Assembly: GCA_947561395.2 (NCBI GenBank)
Contig: OX387183.1
Coordinates: 55,597,915-55,661,914 of the forward strand
Reading direction: 5' to 3'
From: Buxus sempervirens
Lineage: Eukaryota > Streptophyta > Magnoliopsida > Buxales > Buxaceae
Length of the DNA: 64,000 bases
Shown here: one piece after another, positions 36,301-47,217 of the stretch
Position numbering within the stretch: the first letter of the stretch is position 1
How the letters are laid out: each line of letters starts with the position of its first letter
Made by a program: the position numbers and the translations under genes
The notes under the pieces: generated by a model
Databases searched by the model: none
The model's input: only the letters and a program-made list of their open reading frames with translations
What the model was told of the DNA's origin: nothing

Positions 36301-38327
36301 CTCATCCAACATCAGGTGAACGTTATTACCTGCGTATGCTCTTGCACATTGTATGTGGTGCAACTTCCTATAAAGATATACGTATGGTTAACGGAATTGA
36401 ATATCCCAATTTCAAGTCAGCTTGCATTGCACTTGGACTCCTTGATGATGACAATGAATGGAACGATACTCTTTCGGAAGCAAACACATGGGCGTCTTCA
36501 TACCAACTTCGCCACATGTTTGCATCAATGCTCATGTTTTGTGAAATTTCCAATCCGTATCAACTATGGAATGCTCACTGGGAAAAGTTCGTAGATGATT
36601 TCATTTCAAGAGCAAGGAGAGAAGCAAGTAATTTTTCCATTGAGTTGCCTTCCGATGACTTACAAAACAGTGCTCTTCATGAGATTGAACAAATTCTAAA
36701 TCGAAACGGAACATCGTTGAAACAATTTCAAGGTATGCCTTTACCAAGATCTGAAATAAACTCTGTCATTCAGAATAGTCTTATCCTTGAAGAATTAAAT
36801 TACAATGCAGCATTATTAAAGCATGAATTCGAACAAATGCATGCACAACTAAATGCTGAACAGAAATTAGTTTTCAATACCATTATGGATAAAGCTGCAA
36901 GTATGTCTGGGGGACTATTCTTTCTTTATGGAAGTGGAGGTACAGGAAAAACGTTTCTATGGAAGACAATCATTGCTAAATTACGAAGTGAACAGAAAAT
37001 CGTTCTTGCTGTAGCGTCTTCAGGGATAGCTTCCTTATTATTACCTGGTGGCAGAACAGCACATTCGCGCTTCAAAATTCCATTACAATTACATGAAACT
37101 TCAACTTGCCCAATTAGTCAACAAACTCATTTAGCAGAACTCATAAGAAAGGCACACCTCATAATTTGGGATGAAGCACCGATGATACATAGGCATGCTT
37201 TTGAAGCAGTTGATCGAACGTTTCGAGATCTCATGAACCAAACTTCTCCAGATGCAATATATAAACCTTATGGCAGTAAATTAGTCCTTCTTGGAGGAGA
37301 TTTCAGACAAATATTACCAGTCATTCAAAAAGGAGGAAGAGAAGATATTGTATCATCTTCAATTCAAAGATCAGTTCTTTGGAGACATTGCCAAATATTC
37401 CATTTGAAGACAAACATGCGGATTCGCTCCAATAATGCGTCCAATCCAAGCAATTTAGAGCTTGAAAGGTTCAGAAAATGGGTTCTTGACATAGGAAATG
37501 GTTCCATACCGGGTCTTGATTTGTCACATAATGGTGAATTTGATTGGATAAAAATTCCTGATGACTTACTTATCCAAAATAAGACATCAGGCATTGAGGC
37601 ACTAATTGATCATATTTACTTCCGGTTACAAGAAAGATATCAAGAACCTTCTTTTTTTGAAGAACGTGCTATTTTAGCACCAAAGAATGAAGATGTCGAT
37701 ACCATAAACAACAAAATACTTTCAATGCTTCCTGGACATACTGAAACTTTCTTCAGTGCTGATACTAGCAACCCCATAGAAGGAAATACAGATCACCAAG
37801 ATAATATGCATCCGATTGAATATCTGAATTCTTTGAATCTTAGTGGCCTACCAAATCACCGATTGCAATTGAAAGTTGGAGCACCTGTTGTCTTACTACG
37901 GAATCTAAATCCATCAATTGGCCTCTGCAATGGTACAAGACTTATCATTCATAAGTTACAAAGACATGTCATCGAAGCAAAACAAATCACAAGCATGAGC
38001 AGAGGCCAATCGGTTTTCATTCCAAGGATTATCATGTCTCCTTCAAATATCGATATGCCCTTCAATTTCAAAAGAAGGCAATTTCCTCTTCGGCTAGCTT
38101 TTGCAATGACAATTAACAAAAGCCAAGGACAAAGTTTCAAAAAAGTTGGTTTATTTTTACCAAATCCAGTATTCTCTCATGGCCAACTATATGTAGCTGT
38201 GTCACGAACTACAACACGAGAAGGATTGAAAATTTTGATACAAAATAATGACAAACCAGATGGTTACACCAAGAATGTTGTCTTCAAGGAAGTTTTTCAG
38301 CAAATATCAAGCACAAGATCAATCTAG
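33400..38327 (+). CDS. Helitron Rep/helicase transposase, copy B (four exons)
   Basis: Exons 33400-33421, 33509-33760, 33871-35316 and 35404-38327. The protein is the same as copy A except for residue 1402, isoleucine in A and valine in B (A21535/G37887), a conservative change between the DEAP and TINKSQGQ motifs. All Rep and helicase residues are kept, so this Helitron carries two apparently functional transposase genes. The long frame opening near 35394 is exon 4 read back into the intron; it has no ATG there, and the GACAG acceptor gives the true exon start at 35404. Confidence 0.92.
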
Positions 38328-39243
38328 ATATTTCAATCAAAGGATTGCATGATATGGAAGGTACAAATTCTCCATAATACAAAATATCCTATCTGCTACA
38401 ACAAAGTATTTCATATTGTTTGCAAATTTTGCAAATTCAATATACATTCACCTAAAGGAGAGACCAAAAAAATCAAAACTATTTCAATAAAATATGACAA
38501 TAGGATTGAGAATACAATTATACTATTGACTTCTTTTCTGAATTCAACCCATCAAAATTTTTTATGTGCATAATCTGTTTATATATTGCTAACTTTTGCT
38601 GCGCTCAATTACATTCATAATATATCTTCATTTCTTTTTTAAAACTTTCATAATAGGTTCTCAAAAGTACACAACAAAGTTAACACTTACGTAAACCCAT
38701 TATAATCATTACAAAACATACAATATAAACTACACATCTTATGCATACTCTCTACCACTATTGACTTAAAAGACATTATTCAAAAAATACTGCATCTTAT
38801 AAATTTTGTTGAACAAGCATATAAAGCAAAAAAAAATTTGGAATATAAACTGTATCTTATCTTTGCTCTCTATAAGATGTTTTATTTTGCAAATAAGCAA
38901 CATAGTTCCTACTTTACCGACCTACACTCTAAAAAAACGAAATAATACAAGCTAATTACTGTTTTTCATATTCATTTTGTTTCCGCCATGCAATCTAACA
39001 GATGCCAAAGATAGCTGTGTACAATCCAACATGGGGTTTTTCAATAAAGATGCCATTAACACAACTGAAGAAGTTAATCAGGCCTTACATAAACGAGATA
39101 TCTAATGAACAGTACGCTCTACAATAACAATATCTTCATAAATGTGTTACTCTTTCATGACTTTATTTACCATGCATTACCAATTGTATACAAAATATTA
39201 TTATTCTAATAATTTATTAATACTCTTTTCTCAAATATACAGG

Positions 39244-42200
39244 ATGGCATTTCAATCTTATACACCATTTCGCTTCTTACATAAATTTCAACCACGATGG
39301 AAAATCAAGGCAAGAATTGTACGGCTTCCACATATCCATACATTTGTCAGAGGAAACTCTAGAAAGCATGTTTGGAAAATAATCTTCATGGATCAAGAGG
39401 TAACTTCATTTACGTGTAAATTTAAGAATATACACAAGAACAAATTTTATATTTACAAATATTTATCTTACCTTATTTACTTGACTATTTCTTCATTTAG
39501 GGAGAAGAAATGGAAGCTATTATGTGGAATGAAGTGATTGCAAAGTTTCAAACACAATTCCAAGAAGGCAAGGTCTATGCGTTATCTGCTGTTAAGGTCA
39601 TTGAATCTGACAAAAGGTACAGAATTCTTCAAAATGATAAGCAACTACTACTGACCGACCAGACCTCTATTGATGAGGTATTCAATGAGTGCATAGAAAT
39701 TCCAGACTTGAAATACAATTTCACTCCGCTGAATGAAATCTGCCAGCAAACCATGCCAGAGCACACTTACATAGGTACTTTTTTATTGTTTTCATAATAT
39801 ATATATAAAATTAAAACCATTAATTCATTATAACATATATACTTTACAGATCTCATTGGAGTTGTAGTTCACATATCTGTAGTTCGTCCAACTAGCACTG
39901 GATTGAGAAGGGATGTCATACTACTTGACAAAAAGTATGGTACCTTCTACTTTCTTTCCATATTTAAATAATTATTTATAAATCATGTCACCAATATCTC
40001 TTAAAACATGATAAATACAAAAACATTCCTTTCTCGGTTATTTCATCCAGATTCGATCCTCTGGTCTTAACTTTGTGGAACAACTTTGCTTCGAATGAGG
40101 GCAAACAATTAGAAGAAATCATAGAAACCAATCCCATTCTAATCGGTTTGGCACTTAATCAAAACCATTATCGAGGTATGATTTACAACTTTCAAATTTT
40201 CTATTTTAAAATTATACGACTCGCATCTAAAAACAATGCATTGTTCACCTATCCAACAATTAATTACTGTAATACTTTTTATATTTTATTTGACTTTTTT
40301 ACCTCTTGCAGGCCTGTCAGTCACAAGCACAGCACACTCAAAGTTCATCATTGGTCCAACTACATATGAAGCAAATGAGTTGAAATCATGGTAATTCCAT
40401 GAACTCCATAATATGCAATTCTCATTTAAACATTATTTACAAACCAACACATCACTAACCTATAAAATTTCAGGTCATCCACTAATGAAACAGTCAAGTT
40501 TTTCATACATTGGATTCAAAATACAAGACCTTCATTACAGTGGACGACGATGTTCTCAAAATCAAAGAGGATCTCCACAATGCACTTGCAAATGCCTTTA
40601 CTCTCTCAATCGTCTGAGGTATTAATTTCTATTTTATATAAAACAATATACATAGGAACATTTTCACAAACTAATGATATCCTATTTACAGATATACTAC
40701 TATCGCATCCTGGCTCATCTCACACAAATAGACACAAGCCGACCACTGTGGTATGATGCCTGCTCACAATGTAACAAGAAAGTACAATTTTCAAATGGAA
40801 GGTATCTTTGTTACCCATGTAAAAAGGAAAATGCAGATGTAGTCTTCAGGTAAATAAACATAACATACTATATCATTTACATGACAATATAACTTTCATT
40901 ATATTTATGGCCAATCTTATTGCAGATGCATTGTTCATGCAACTGTTCAAGATTCTCTCCAAGAAGCAACACTCACTCTGTTTGATAAAGAAGCCGAATA
41001 CCTGATTGGATGCACTGCTGAAAATGCTAAAGAGCTATCATCAAAGGTAAATCCAAATCCTATCATAACCAAATAATAATTATAAAACTAATTGACATAA
41101 TATAATAAATATGACCTCTACAGGACAACGGCATTGAACTATTGGAGCGATACATTACAACAAGGTTGTGGAAGCCATACATTTTCATTATTGCATCTTC
41201 CACTTTTCCTACTTCATCAATCAGAAGACCTTCATTTCCAGTATGTGTAATTCTAGATCCTAATTGGTCTTACGAGACTTTCAAACTTCTTCAAGAAATT
41301 GAAAGTTATCCAAAATTGCCAACGGTATAATTTCCTTTGATTAAATCAACCCACTTTCTATCTTCTCTCTCTCTCTCCGTCTCTTATCCATCACTTATAT
41401 AATTAATTCAAACCAAAATTTCAAGCTAACAATCTGTCTTACTCATTCCCAATTAATCATTTAGGATCAGATGCTTCCAAGTCTTACACAAGAAAATGCT
41501 AGACCACAAGAGGAAGAACAGGTACCTATCTACACACATAATTAGTTCCTCAAAATTTTTAATTTCTTATCATTTATATCAATTTTATACGTTTAATCGC
41601 ACACAAGTTCTCATTGTTATCTTAGAACATTTAATTTCCAATCGATGTCAGTATTAGTCATATAAATCTTTAACATCAACTTTGCAGTTCCCTTTCATAA
41701 TCCATGTTGAGACTTTAATATGAATTTCAGATTTATTATTTCAATCACAATGTAAAACAAATTTAATAAATAGAACTTGGATATGATATTTTACGTATTT
41801 TCTAATCAATTGCCTCATTTCAATGTAGATCATATTGATACCATTTAATTTTCTTTTCCATTCTTTAAATTTGTCTTAAGATATAAATAATTCAATTTAT
41901 TCACCATTTGTTTTCAACATTACAAACTATACAACCTCAACAAAAATAAATTCCACTTCCATAATGAAACTAATAATACCCTAATATTAAAATCATTTTG
42001 CAGGATCCAAATTTTGCAGCAGAAACTTCAAGTTACTCAGGAAATAAGCGAAGATGGAATTCACCAACTCATACACAAGAAACTACGTCCATGGTATTTT
42101 TCTCACTTTAATTTTTCTACCAATCCACAATAAAGTTCCAACATAAATTCGTTTTATGACTCCCACTATATTTCTCAAACTATAGAACAAATTTTGTCAA

Positions 42201-42354
42201 CAAATTTTGTCCATAACTTTAACTATACCAGTACTTACAGCTGAACTAATACTTGCTTTATTTTTTCACCATTTTTCAGGAACAGTGTCTTCCAAAAGAG
42301 ACTGCCAGTAGCTCAGGATGTAAGCGAAGATCAAATTCAACAAATTCTGAATAG
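39244..42354 (+). CDS. RPA70-like single-strand DNA-binding protein, copy B (12 exons)
   Basis: All twelve exons recur at +16,352 from copy A: 39244-39399, 39501-39774, 39850-39934, 40051-40175, 40312-40390, 40474-40618, 40692-40849, 40926-41046, 41124-41324, 41465-41521, 42004-42093 and 42280-42354. I saw no difference from copy A in the coding exons or splice sites. The protein therefore has the same OB folds and four-cysteine zinc site, and both copies appear equally functional. Confidence 0.88.
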
Positions 42355-43069
42355 AAACCTGTTCTTTTTTGTTGAACAATACAAACACGTTTTTTGTTTA
42401 ATGATGCAAACCAGGTGTTTTTTGTTTAACAATACAAACAACTTTTTGAATCTACAATACAAACAAGGGCATACCAGCTCGGCTGGCAAAAATGTCAAAC
42501 CTGAAACTTGGTGAACCAAATCTAAATGAAGCAATGTTCTATGTATTTCTATATGTTCATTTGATGATGTTTTGTCCGGCAGCAGATACATATCTTTGCT
42601 TCATAACAATGTAGATGTACTGTTTGATCTGAAATTGGGGAAGGTTAGTTTCTATGATTCGAAAATTTTTTATTCCAATTGGTTTAATCACAGGTTGTTA
42701 ATTTGGATCTTGACTTGCTACTGAAAATTTTTAATCGCCGTTAAATGTTATTCATGGACATTGGAGCTGAGCTGGTTGGGTTGTTATGTTTGGGACTTTT
42801 AAATTTCTTTTTCTTCTTTTTGGTTTTGTGGTGAGGATCCTGTTGGTCTGTTAAAGCAGCCATACATGTCCTAAAATAATTGTTGCTATGCAATTATTTT
42901 CGTGTTTTGTTTTTTTCTTCTCTACTATTATTGTTCCTATGCAAATATAAATGTAAAAACAGGATTGTTTTGCTGACCCTGATTAATTTGGATAAGGCAC
43001 TGTTGCTGCTGCTGCTGTTGTCATTGTCATTATTGTTTTTGGATTGTCTACTTAGAATAACTACTGCAC

Positions 43070-43702
43070 GTTTATTGTCTCTATAGGTTACATAAGTTGC
43101 TATAAGCACAGGGTTTACAATGCTGCAGGTTTATTGTCTCTATAGGATACATAAGTTGCTATAAGAGGGTTTACAATGCTGCAGGTTTATTGGCTCTATA
43201 GGATACATAAGTTGCTATAAGCACAGGATTTACAATGGTGCAGGTTTATTGGCTCTATAGGATACATAAGTTGCTATAACAGGGCTCTATAGGATACATA
43301 AGATCCTATAAGAGGGTTTACAATGCTGTAGGTTTATTGCCTCTATAGGATACATAAGTTGCTATAAGCACAAGGTTTACAATGGTGCAGGTTTATTGGC
43401 TCTATAGGATATATAAGTTGCTATAACCACAGGATTTACAATGCTGCAGGTTTATTGCATTTACAATCCTGCAAGTTTATTGGCTCTATAGGATACGTAA
43501 GTTGCTATAAGCACAGGGTTTACAATGGTGCAGGTTTATTGGCTCTATAGGATATATAAGTTGCTATAACCACAGGATTTACAATGCTGCAGGTTTATTG
43601 GATTTACAATGCTGCAGGTTTATTGGCTCTATAGGATACATAAGTTCCTATAAGCACAGGGTTTACAATGCTGCAGGTTTAGTGTCTCTATAGGATACAT
43701 AA
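43070..43702 (+). repeat. ~60-bp tandem array, copy B, complete
   Basis: The same array as in copy A, continuing about 120 bases past the point where copy A is cut. One more isolated unit lies at 44238-44303, just before the captured ERDJ2 fragment, so the array was once longer or was split by the insertion of 44-kb-region DNA. Confidence 0.85.
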
Positions 43703-44237
43703 ATAATGAAGTAGCCTTTGTAGTAGCCTTTCTATTTGATGAAGTAGCCTTTGTATGCAACGTACACTCTACATCGAAAATTTAATGGTTGAATAACTTA
43801 AATAATGAAAAGTTGCTGGTTCTTTGCTGGGTCTTTTGTGTATCTTGATTCTTGATCGATCCTTTTTTTTACTTTTTGGCTTTCAAATTTTATGTTTGAG
43901 CTGGATTTAGACACTAGAAAATAAGTGATTATGTATAGAGGCTCTGGATGCATTTGGAGTTTCCAAGACTCAAAGTTATGAATCCAGGCTTCAGTCCGAC
44001 TAGGCTGTTTTCTACATGGTTATGAAGGTCCCATTTATTTTTGCAGCTAAATTTGACCTTCATTTTTTTTTCTAGGCTCATCGACTTAGTGTGGTGTAAG
44101 GATAAGAGACGCATAAACTATTGCATTGCTGTCAAAAACTTAGCGTTAGTAATGGAACTGTTTCATTACATGTTAGGCTCCACTAACTAGATGCCATGGT
44201 ATTATCGTTAAGTGTAATAGAAAAATCGATGAGCAGT
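43703..44237 (+). other. Unique Helitron 3' region without a gene
   Basis: Starts with short GAAGTAGCCTTTGTA repeats (43709-43755), then AT-rich DNA with no recognisable coding sequence. Confidence 0.45.
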
Positions 44238-44303
44238 GGTTACAATGCTGCAGGTTTATTGGCTCTATAAGATACATAAGTTGCTATAACCACAGGATTT
44301 ACA

Positions 44304-44398
44304 TTGGCTGCATCTGAAGAGAACACTCCTCTGTTCCCGATCTTTATTTTAACTATAACGGCTCTGCCTTTAGTGCCTTACACAATTCTTAAGTTATG
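44304..44398 (+). pseudogene. Captured start of an ERDJ2/SEC63-type gene
   Basis: The plus strand reads [19 protein letters not shown], then [12 protein letters not shown]. This matches the conserved N-terminus of plant ERDJ2 (DnaJ-domain SEC63 homologue of the endoplasmic reticulum), which begins MAASEEN and has [15 protein letters not shown] and a KL. Here the ATG is lost (the sequence is ATTGGCTGCATC) and homology stops after about 32 codons, followed by unrelated sequence and a hairpin. It is a Helitron-captured exon fragment in the same orientation as the transposase, not a working gene. Confidence 0.72.
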
Positions 44399-44405
44399 CA
44401 TAATT

Positions 44406-44448
44406 GATTATATCTCCATCTGGTGGGGGTTCAGATGGAGATATAATC
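44406..44448. repeat. Perfect 17-bp-arm hairpin
   Basis: GATTATATCTCCATCTG (44406-44422) is followed by a 9-base loop and its exact inverted complement (44432-44448). It starts right after the captured ERDJ2 fragment ends. Confidence 0.9.
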
Positions 44449-45050
44449 GACTATCCAGTACTTTTAGTATATGGCTTTTGATCACCCATTCTTTCAAAAC
44501 CACGCAGTTCAGGTTCCACTTCAACGGAGTTTACCAGAAACGGCTTGACAATCGTGGTTAAGATCTTGGGTGTTCTTGCAGATTTTGACATTTCAATCAT
44601 ACCCTAGAAAGTAACCAATTTAATTTCCAATTCCTTTCGCACCTGTTTCAATCATCAATAACGATCCAGCCACCTTTGGTTTCTATTATTGGTTTAGATT
44701 GGTATAGAGATGGGGCTTCAAATCGAAGACGCATAGTCAATTTAACTGGAGGTTCTCTACGTTATAACGAAAAGTTTGGGAGGTTCGGGATTTAAGTGAT
44801 CCAAGAGAAGCCTCTTTCAATCCTATTACTAAATAGTAATAGTATTATTAAATATATGTAATTTTATTATCTGATATAATATTTTTTAAAATAAGAAATA
44901 TTTTCTGAGAAAATCACAAAATGCAAGTTTCTTTATATATTAGAATTTTCTATTATTTTTCCTTCACAGAAGTAAATAATTCAAACCTTTATTATTAAGA
45001 AGGAAAAATAATATATTATTAGTTAATACATTAGTTAATAATTCATGATG
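44449..45050 (+). other. Helitron 3' part, no assigned gene
   Basis: 44460-44800 has coding-like composition (open to 44561 and with a TTCTTGCAG acceptor-like site near 44580), so it may be another captured gene piece that I cannot name. From 44820 on it is very AT-rich, as usual before a Helitron 3' hairpin. Confidence 0.4.
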
Positions 45051-45078
45051 CCCGTGCATCGCACGGGTTATCTGCTAG
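45051..45078 (+). other. Helitron 3' terminus: hairpin plus CTAG
   Basis: CCCGTGC, loop ATC, GCACGGG (45051-45067), then TTATCTG and CTAG (45075-45078), with T next. A short GC-rich hairpin about 7-12 bases before CTRR is the defining Helitron 3' signal, used to end rolling-circle transfer. Confidence 0.88.
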
Positions 45079-46588
45079 TATATATTAAGCGAAGCGGGGG
45101 TGGCTGCTGACGTGTCACCCCCGCGTCGCTTCGGAGGCTCGGGATAGCCCGAACCTGCCGCAACTTTTGACTTTTTTTTTTCGGTTTTTAAAAATAATTT
45201 AGATTTAGTCATTTACTTTTTATAATAATTCCAAATAAGGTATAAAGAAAAACAATTCTCTACTCATTTAGGTTTCATTTTTAAAGTAATTTAGATTTAA
45301 TCATTTAATAATAATAAAAAAAACCGGCCGCAACTTTTGACTTTTGCTCTTCGGCTTTTAAAGTAATTTAGGTTTAGTTATTTAATTTTCATAATAATTC
45401 CAAATCAGGTATAATTAAAACAATTATTTAATCCTTCCGGTTTTCAAATTTAAAGTAATTTAGATTTAATCATTTGATTAAAAAAACAAAAGAAAAAAGA
45501 AAAAGCTATTATGGAGTTTGAGAACCCTCTTGAATCGTCTCTCTCCGCCTTCTCTTTATCAGATAGTCTCTCTACTGTCGAGGGGGTTCGAGAACCCTCC
45601 TGAATCATCCCTCTCTGCTTTCTCTTTCTAACAATCCCTCAGTCCTGTTCACCCTCCCCTTCCCTCCCTTTCTCTTCTCTCTCCCATTGAAAACCTTAAA
45701 TCAAATCCATCCCTCCCCTTCTCCCTTTCTTTCCTCCCACTCTCATCTTTTCTCTCTCATCAACCCCTCCAGTTTTGGTTGCTCAACCTGATTCTTTGAA
45801 AACCCAAATCGATGTCCCTCGCAAAACCTCGGAGGATCAGCACGTGAACGTGAACGGCTGTGGCCATACATTATAAAATCTCATTCTTTATTTGTCTGTA
45901 GATTCTTGCTTTTAAATTTTTTTAATTTACAACTGATTATGGTTTTTTCAAACCTACTGCCCATGCAACGCACAAACCACATTACTATAAAAACAAAGTT
46001 ACAAATTAGAATAGATGAAATTTCAATTGATGCCTTTTTTATATATCTTTTGATTAAGAGCCTTTTTGACAATTCCTCAGGAAACTCTGATGGTTATTCC
46101 CTTTATTGGTGTTTTCTAGAAGACTTTCTACTTCTTGCTTTTGTATTCTTTGTTCTTTTTCCTCATTTCTTTTATCCATTTAATCTTCTTTTTAAATATA
46201 AATATTTAAAACTGTTTGATGATATTTGGATTATGCATTTTGTTTTGAATAGAAAACATTTTGTAACCTCGATGGTTTATCTTTTGTATGTGCATCCATT
46301 TTAAGTTCTCTTTTTTTGTTTTGTTTTGATTTTTTTTTTAATAAACCCTTTGCAGGTATTGTTCAGTATAACCATACATTATAAAATTTCATTATTTGTT
46401 TGCCTACAAATTCTTGCTTTAAAATTTTTTAATTTGCAACTGATTCTGTTATATGTTGTTAATATATTAACTTTCAAGACTTCCACCAAAAAAAAAATAT
46501 TAACTTCAAGACAATACATAAAATAATTTTTTTTTTAATAATTTTTTTGATCCTATTTGCCCGTGCAATGCACGGGCCAGAATGCTAG
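45071..46588 (+). mobile_element. Non-autonomous Helitron adjoining the large one
   Basis: The 3' end is an 8-bp hairpin (GCCCGTGC, AAT, GCACGGGC; 46559-46577), then CAGAATG and CTAG (46585-46588) before a host T. The 5' end resembles other plant Helitrons (TATATTAAGCGAAGCGGGGG and CTGACGTG). The start is either at 45071, TC after A, overlapping the last eight bases of the first element, or at 45079 right behind it. It has no transposase. Inside are a 66-base-spaced direct repeat around GAGAACCCTC (45514-45632), a pyrimidine-rich leader-like tract (45530-45770), and a duplicated 3' end. Confidence 0.78.
45861..45988 (+). repeat. Decayed internal copy of the Helitron 3' end
   Basis: CCATACATTATAAAAT through TTACAACTGATT (45866-45940) matches 46365-46445. 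The hairpin-like GCCCATGCAACGCAC at 45959 lines up with the intact GCCCGTGCAATGCAC at 46559, exactly 600 bases later, and is followed by ATTACTAT in place of AATGCTAG. Confidence 0.65.
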
Positions 46589-46779
46589 TTATCCAATTAA
46601 GTAGAGGAGGTGGTGCATTTTTACAAACACTATATCCAATTTAACTGTTTTTTTTTTTAAAATTATTTATGGGCATTAGTGAAAAAATCTTTTAAAAAAA
46701 AGGATTATAAGGTAAATACATAGTACATTGAAGCGGAGACTCATTGATTGCCAATACACAGTACACAATTTTCTAGAAA

Positions 46780-46925
46780 CAATGCATGTGGATCCCACCA
46801 ATTAAAAAATATATGGCTTGTGAGAGCCACAGGCACTGTTCCTTGCTTGACGGTGAGGTATAGGAAATTTGATCTAGACTTTTTTTTTTTTTTTTTTTTG
46901 ATCTAGACGATATGTAGCCTCAGAA
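46780..46925. mobile_element. MITE fragment related to 48478-48655, with a poly-T insertion
   Basis: CAATGCATGTGGATCCCACC, ATATATGGCTTGTG and CTTGCTTGACGGTG match the arms of the element at 48478-48655. The sequence TTTGATCTAGAC is duplicated on both sides of a run of about 20 T (46880-46899), so the element was itself hit by a tiny retroposition-like insertion. A long poly-A (46922-46947) follows. Confidence 0.55.
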
Positions 46926-47114
46926 AAAAAAAAAAAAAAAAAAAAAAGTAGTTGAACGGTATTCCGATAGGTTAAACTGTGGCCCCCTTCTCTAGACAAC
47001 GTGTCATGTACAAACTAGAAGTAGCTATACAAAACATTCATTGCGATTTGGACGGGACCATATGTTACGTTGCATTCGTCATTGCTGTTTAAGTCAAATG
47101 CTGTTGCGTACACT

Positions 47115-47217
47115 ATTTTTGCAGTATGTGACGGTTAGTGTTTTTTCTTGTTGAAAATGTTTCTGTGGAACCCATTTGAGAAAAAACTAATCGCTGACAG
47201 ATGCTACATATGATAAC
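47115..47217. repeat. Fold-back MITE-like element related to 8120-8245
   Basis: TGTGACGGTTAGTGTTTTTT and AAAAAACTAATCGCTGACAG are imperfect inverted complements. The core TTAGTGTTTTTT and CATATGA also occur in the element at 8120-8245. Confidence 0.5.

Larger units (their letters stand above)
27242..43581 (+). repeat. Tandem duplication, copy B (16,340 bp)
   Basis: Starts at the same base as copy A, in the GC-rich Helitron subterminal region. It ends in the same unit of the ~60-bp array, but here the array runs on into the unique 3' part of the element. The junction at 27241/27242 (GATTTA joined to CCCGCC) shows at most one base of shared sequence between the two breakpoints. Confidence 0.93.
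10831..45078 (+). mobile_element. Autonomous Helitron, 34.2 kb, with a tandemly duplicated interior
   Basis: The 5' end is TCTATCTATTCTCTTAAATG, preceded by a host A and followed within 40 bases by CTGACGTGG, a motif shared with the second Helitron's 5' end. The 3' end is a 7-bp hairpin (45051-45067), a 7-base spacer and CTAG, followed by a host T. The insertion between A and T without target duplication is the Helitron rule. Inside are two complete sets of Rep/helicase and RPA-like genes on the same strand. Plant Helitrons encoding both proteins are established. The unusual points are the length and the internal duplication of 16.35 kb. The exact 5' base is inferred from these rules, since no empty site is available for comparison. 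Confidence 0.85.
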
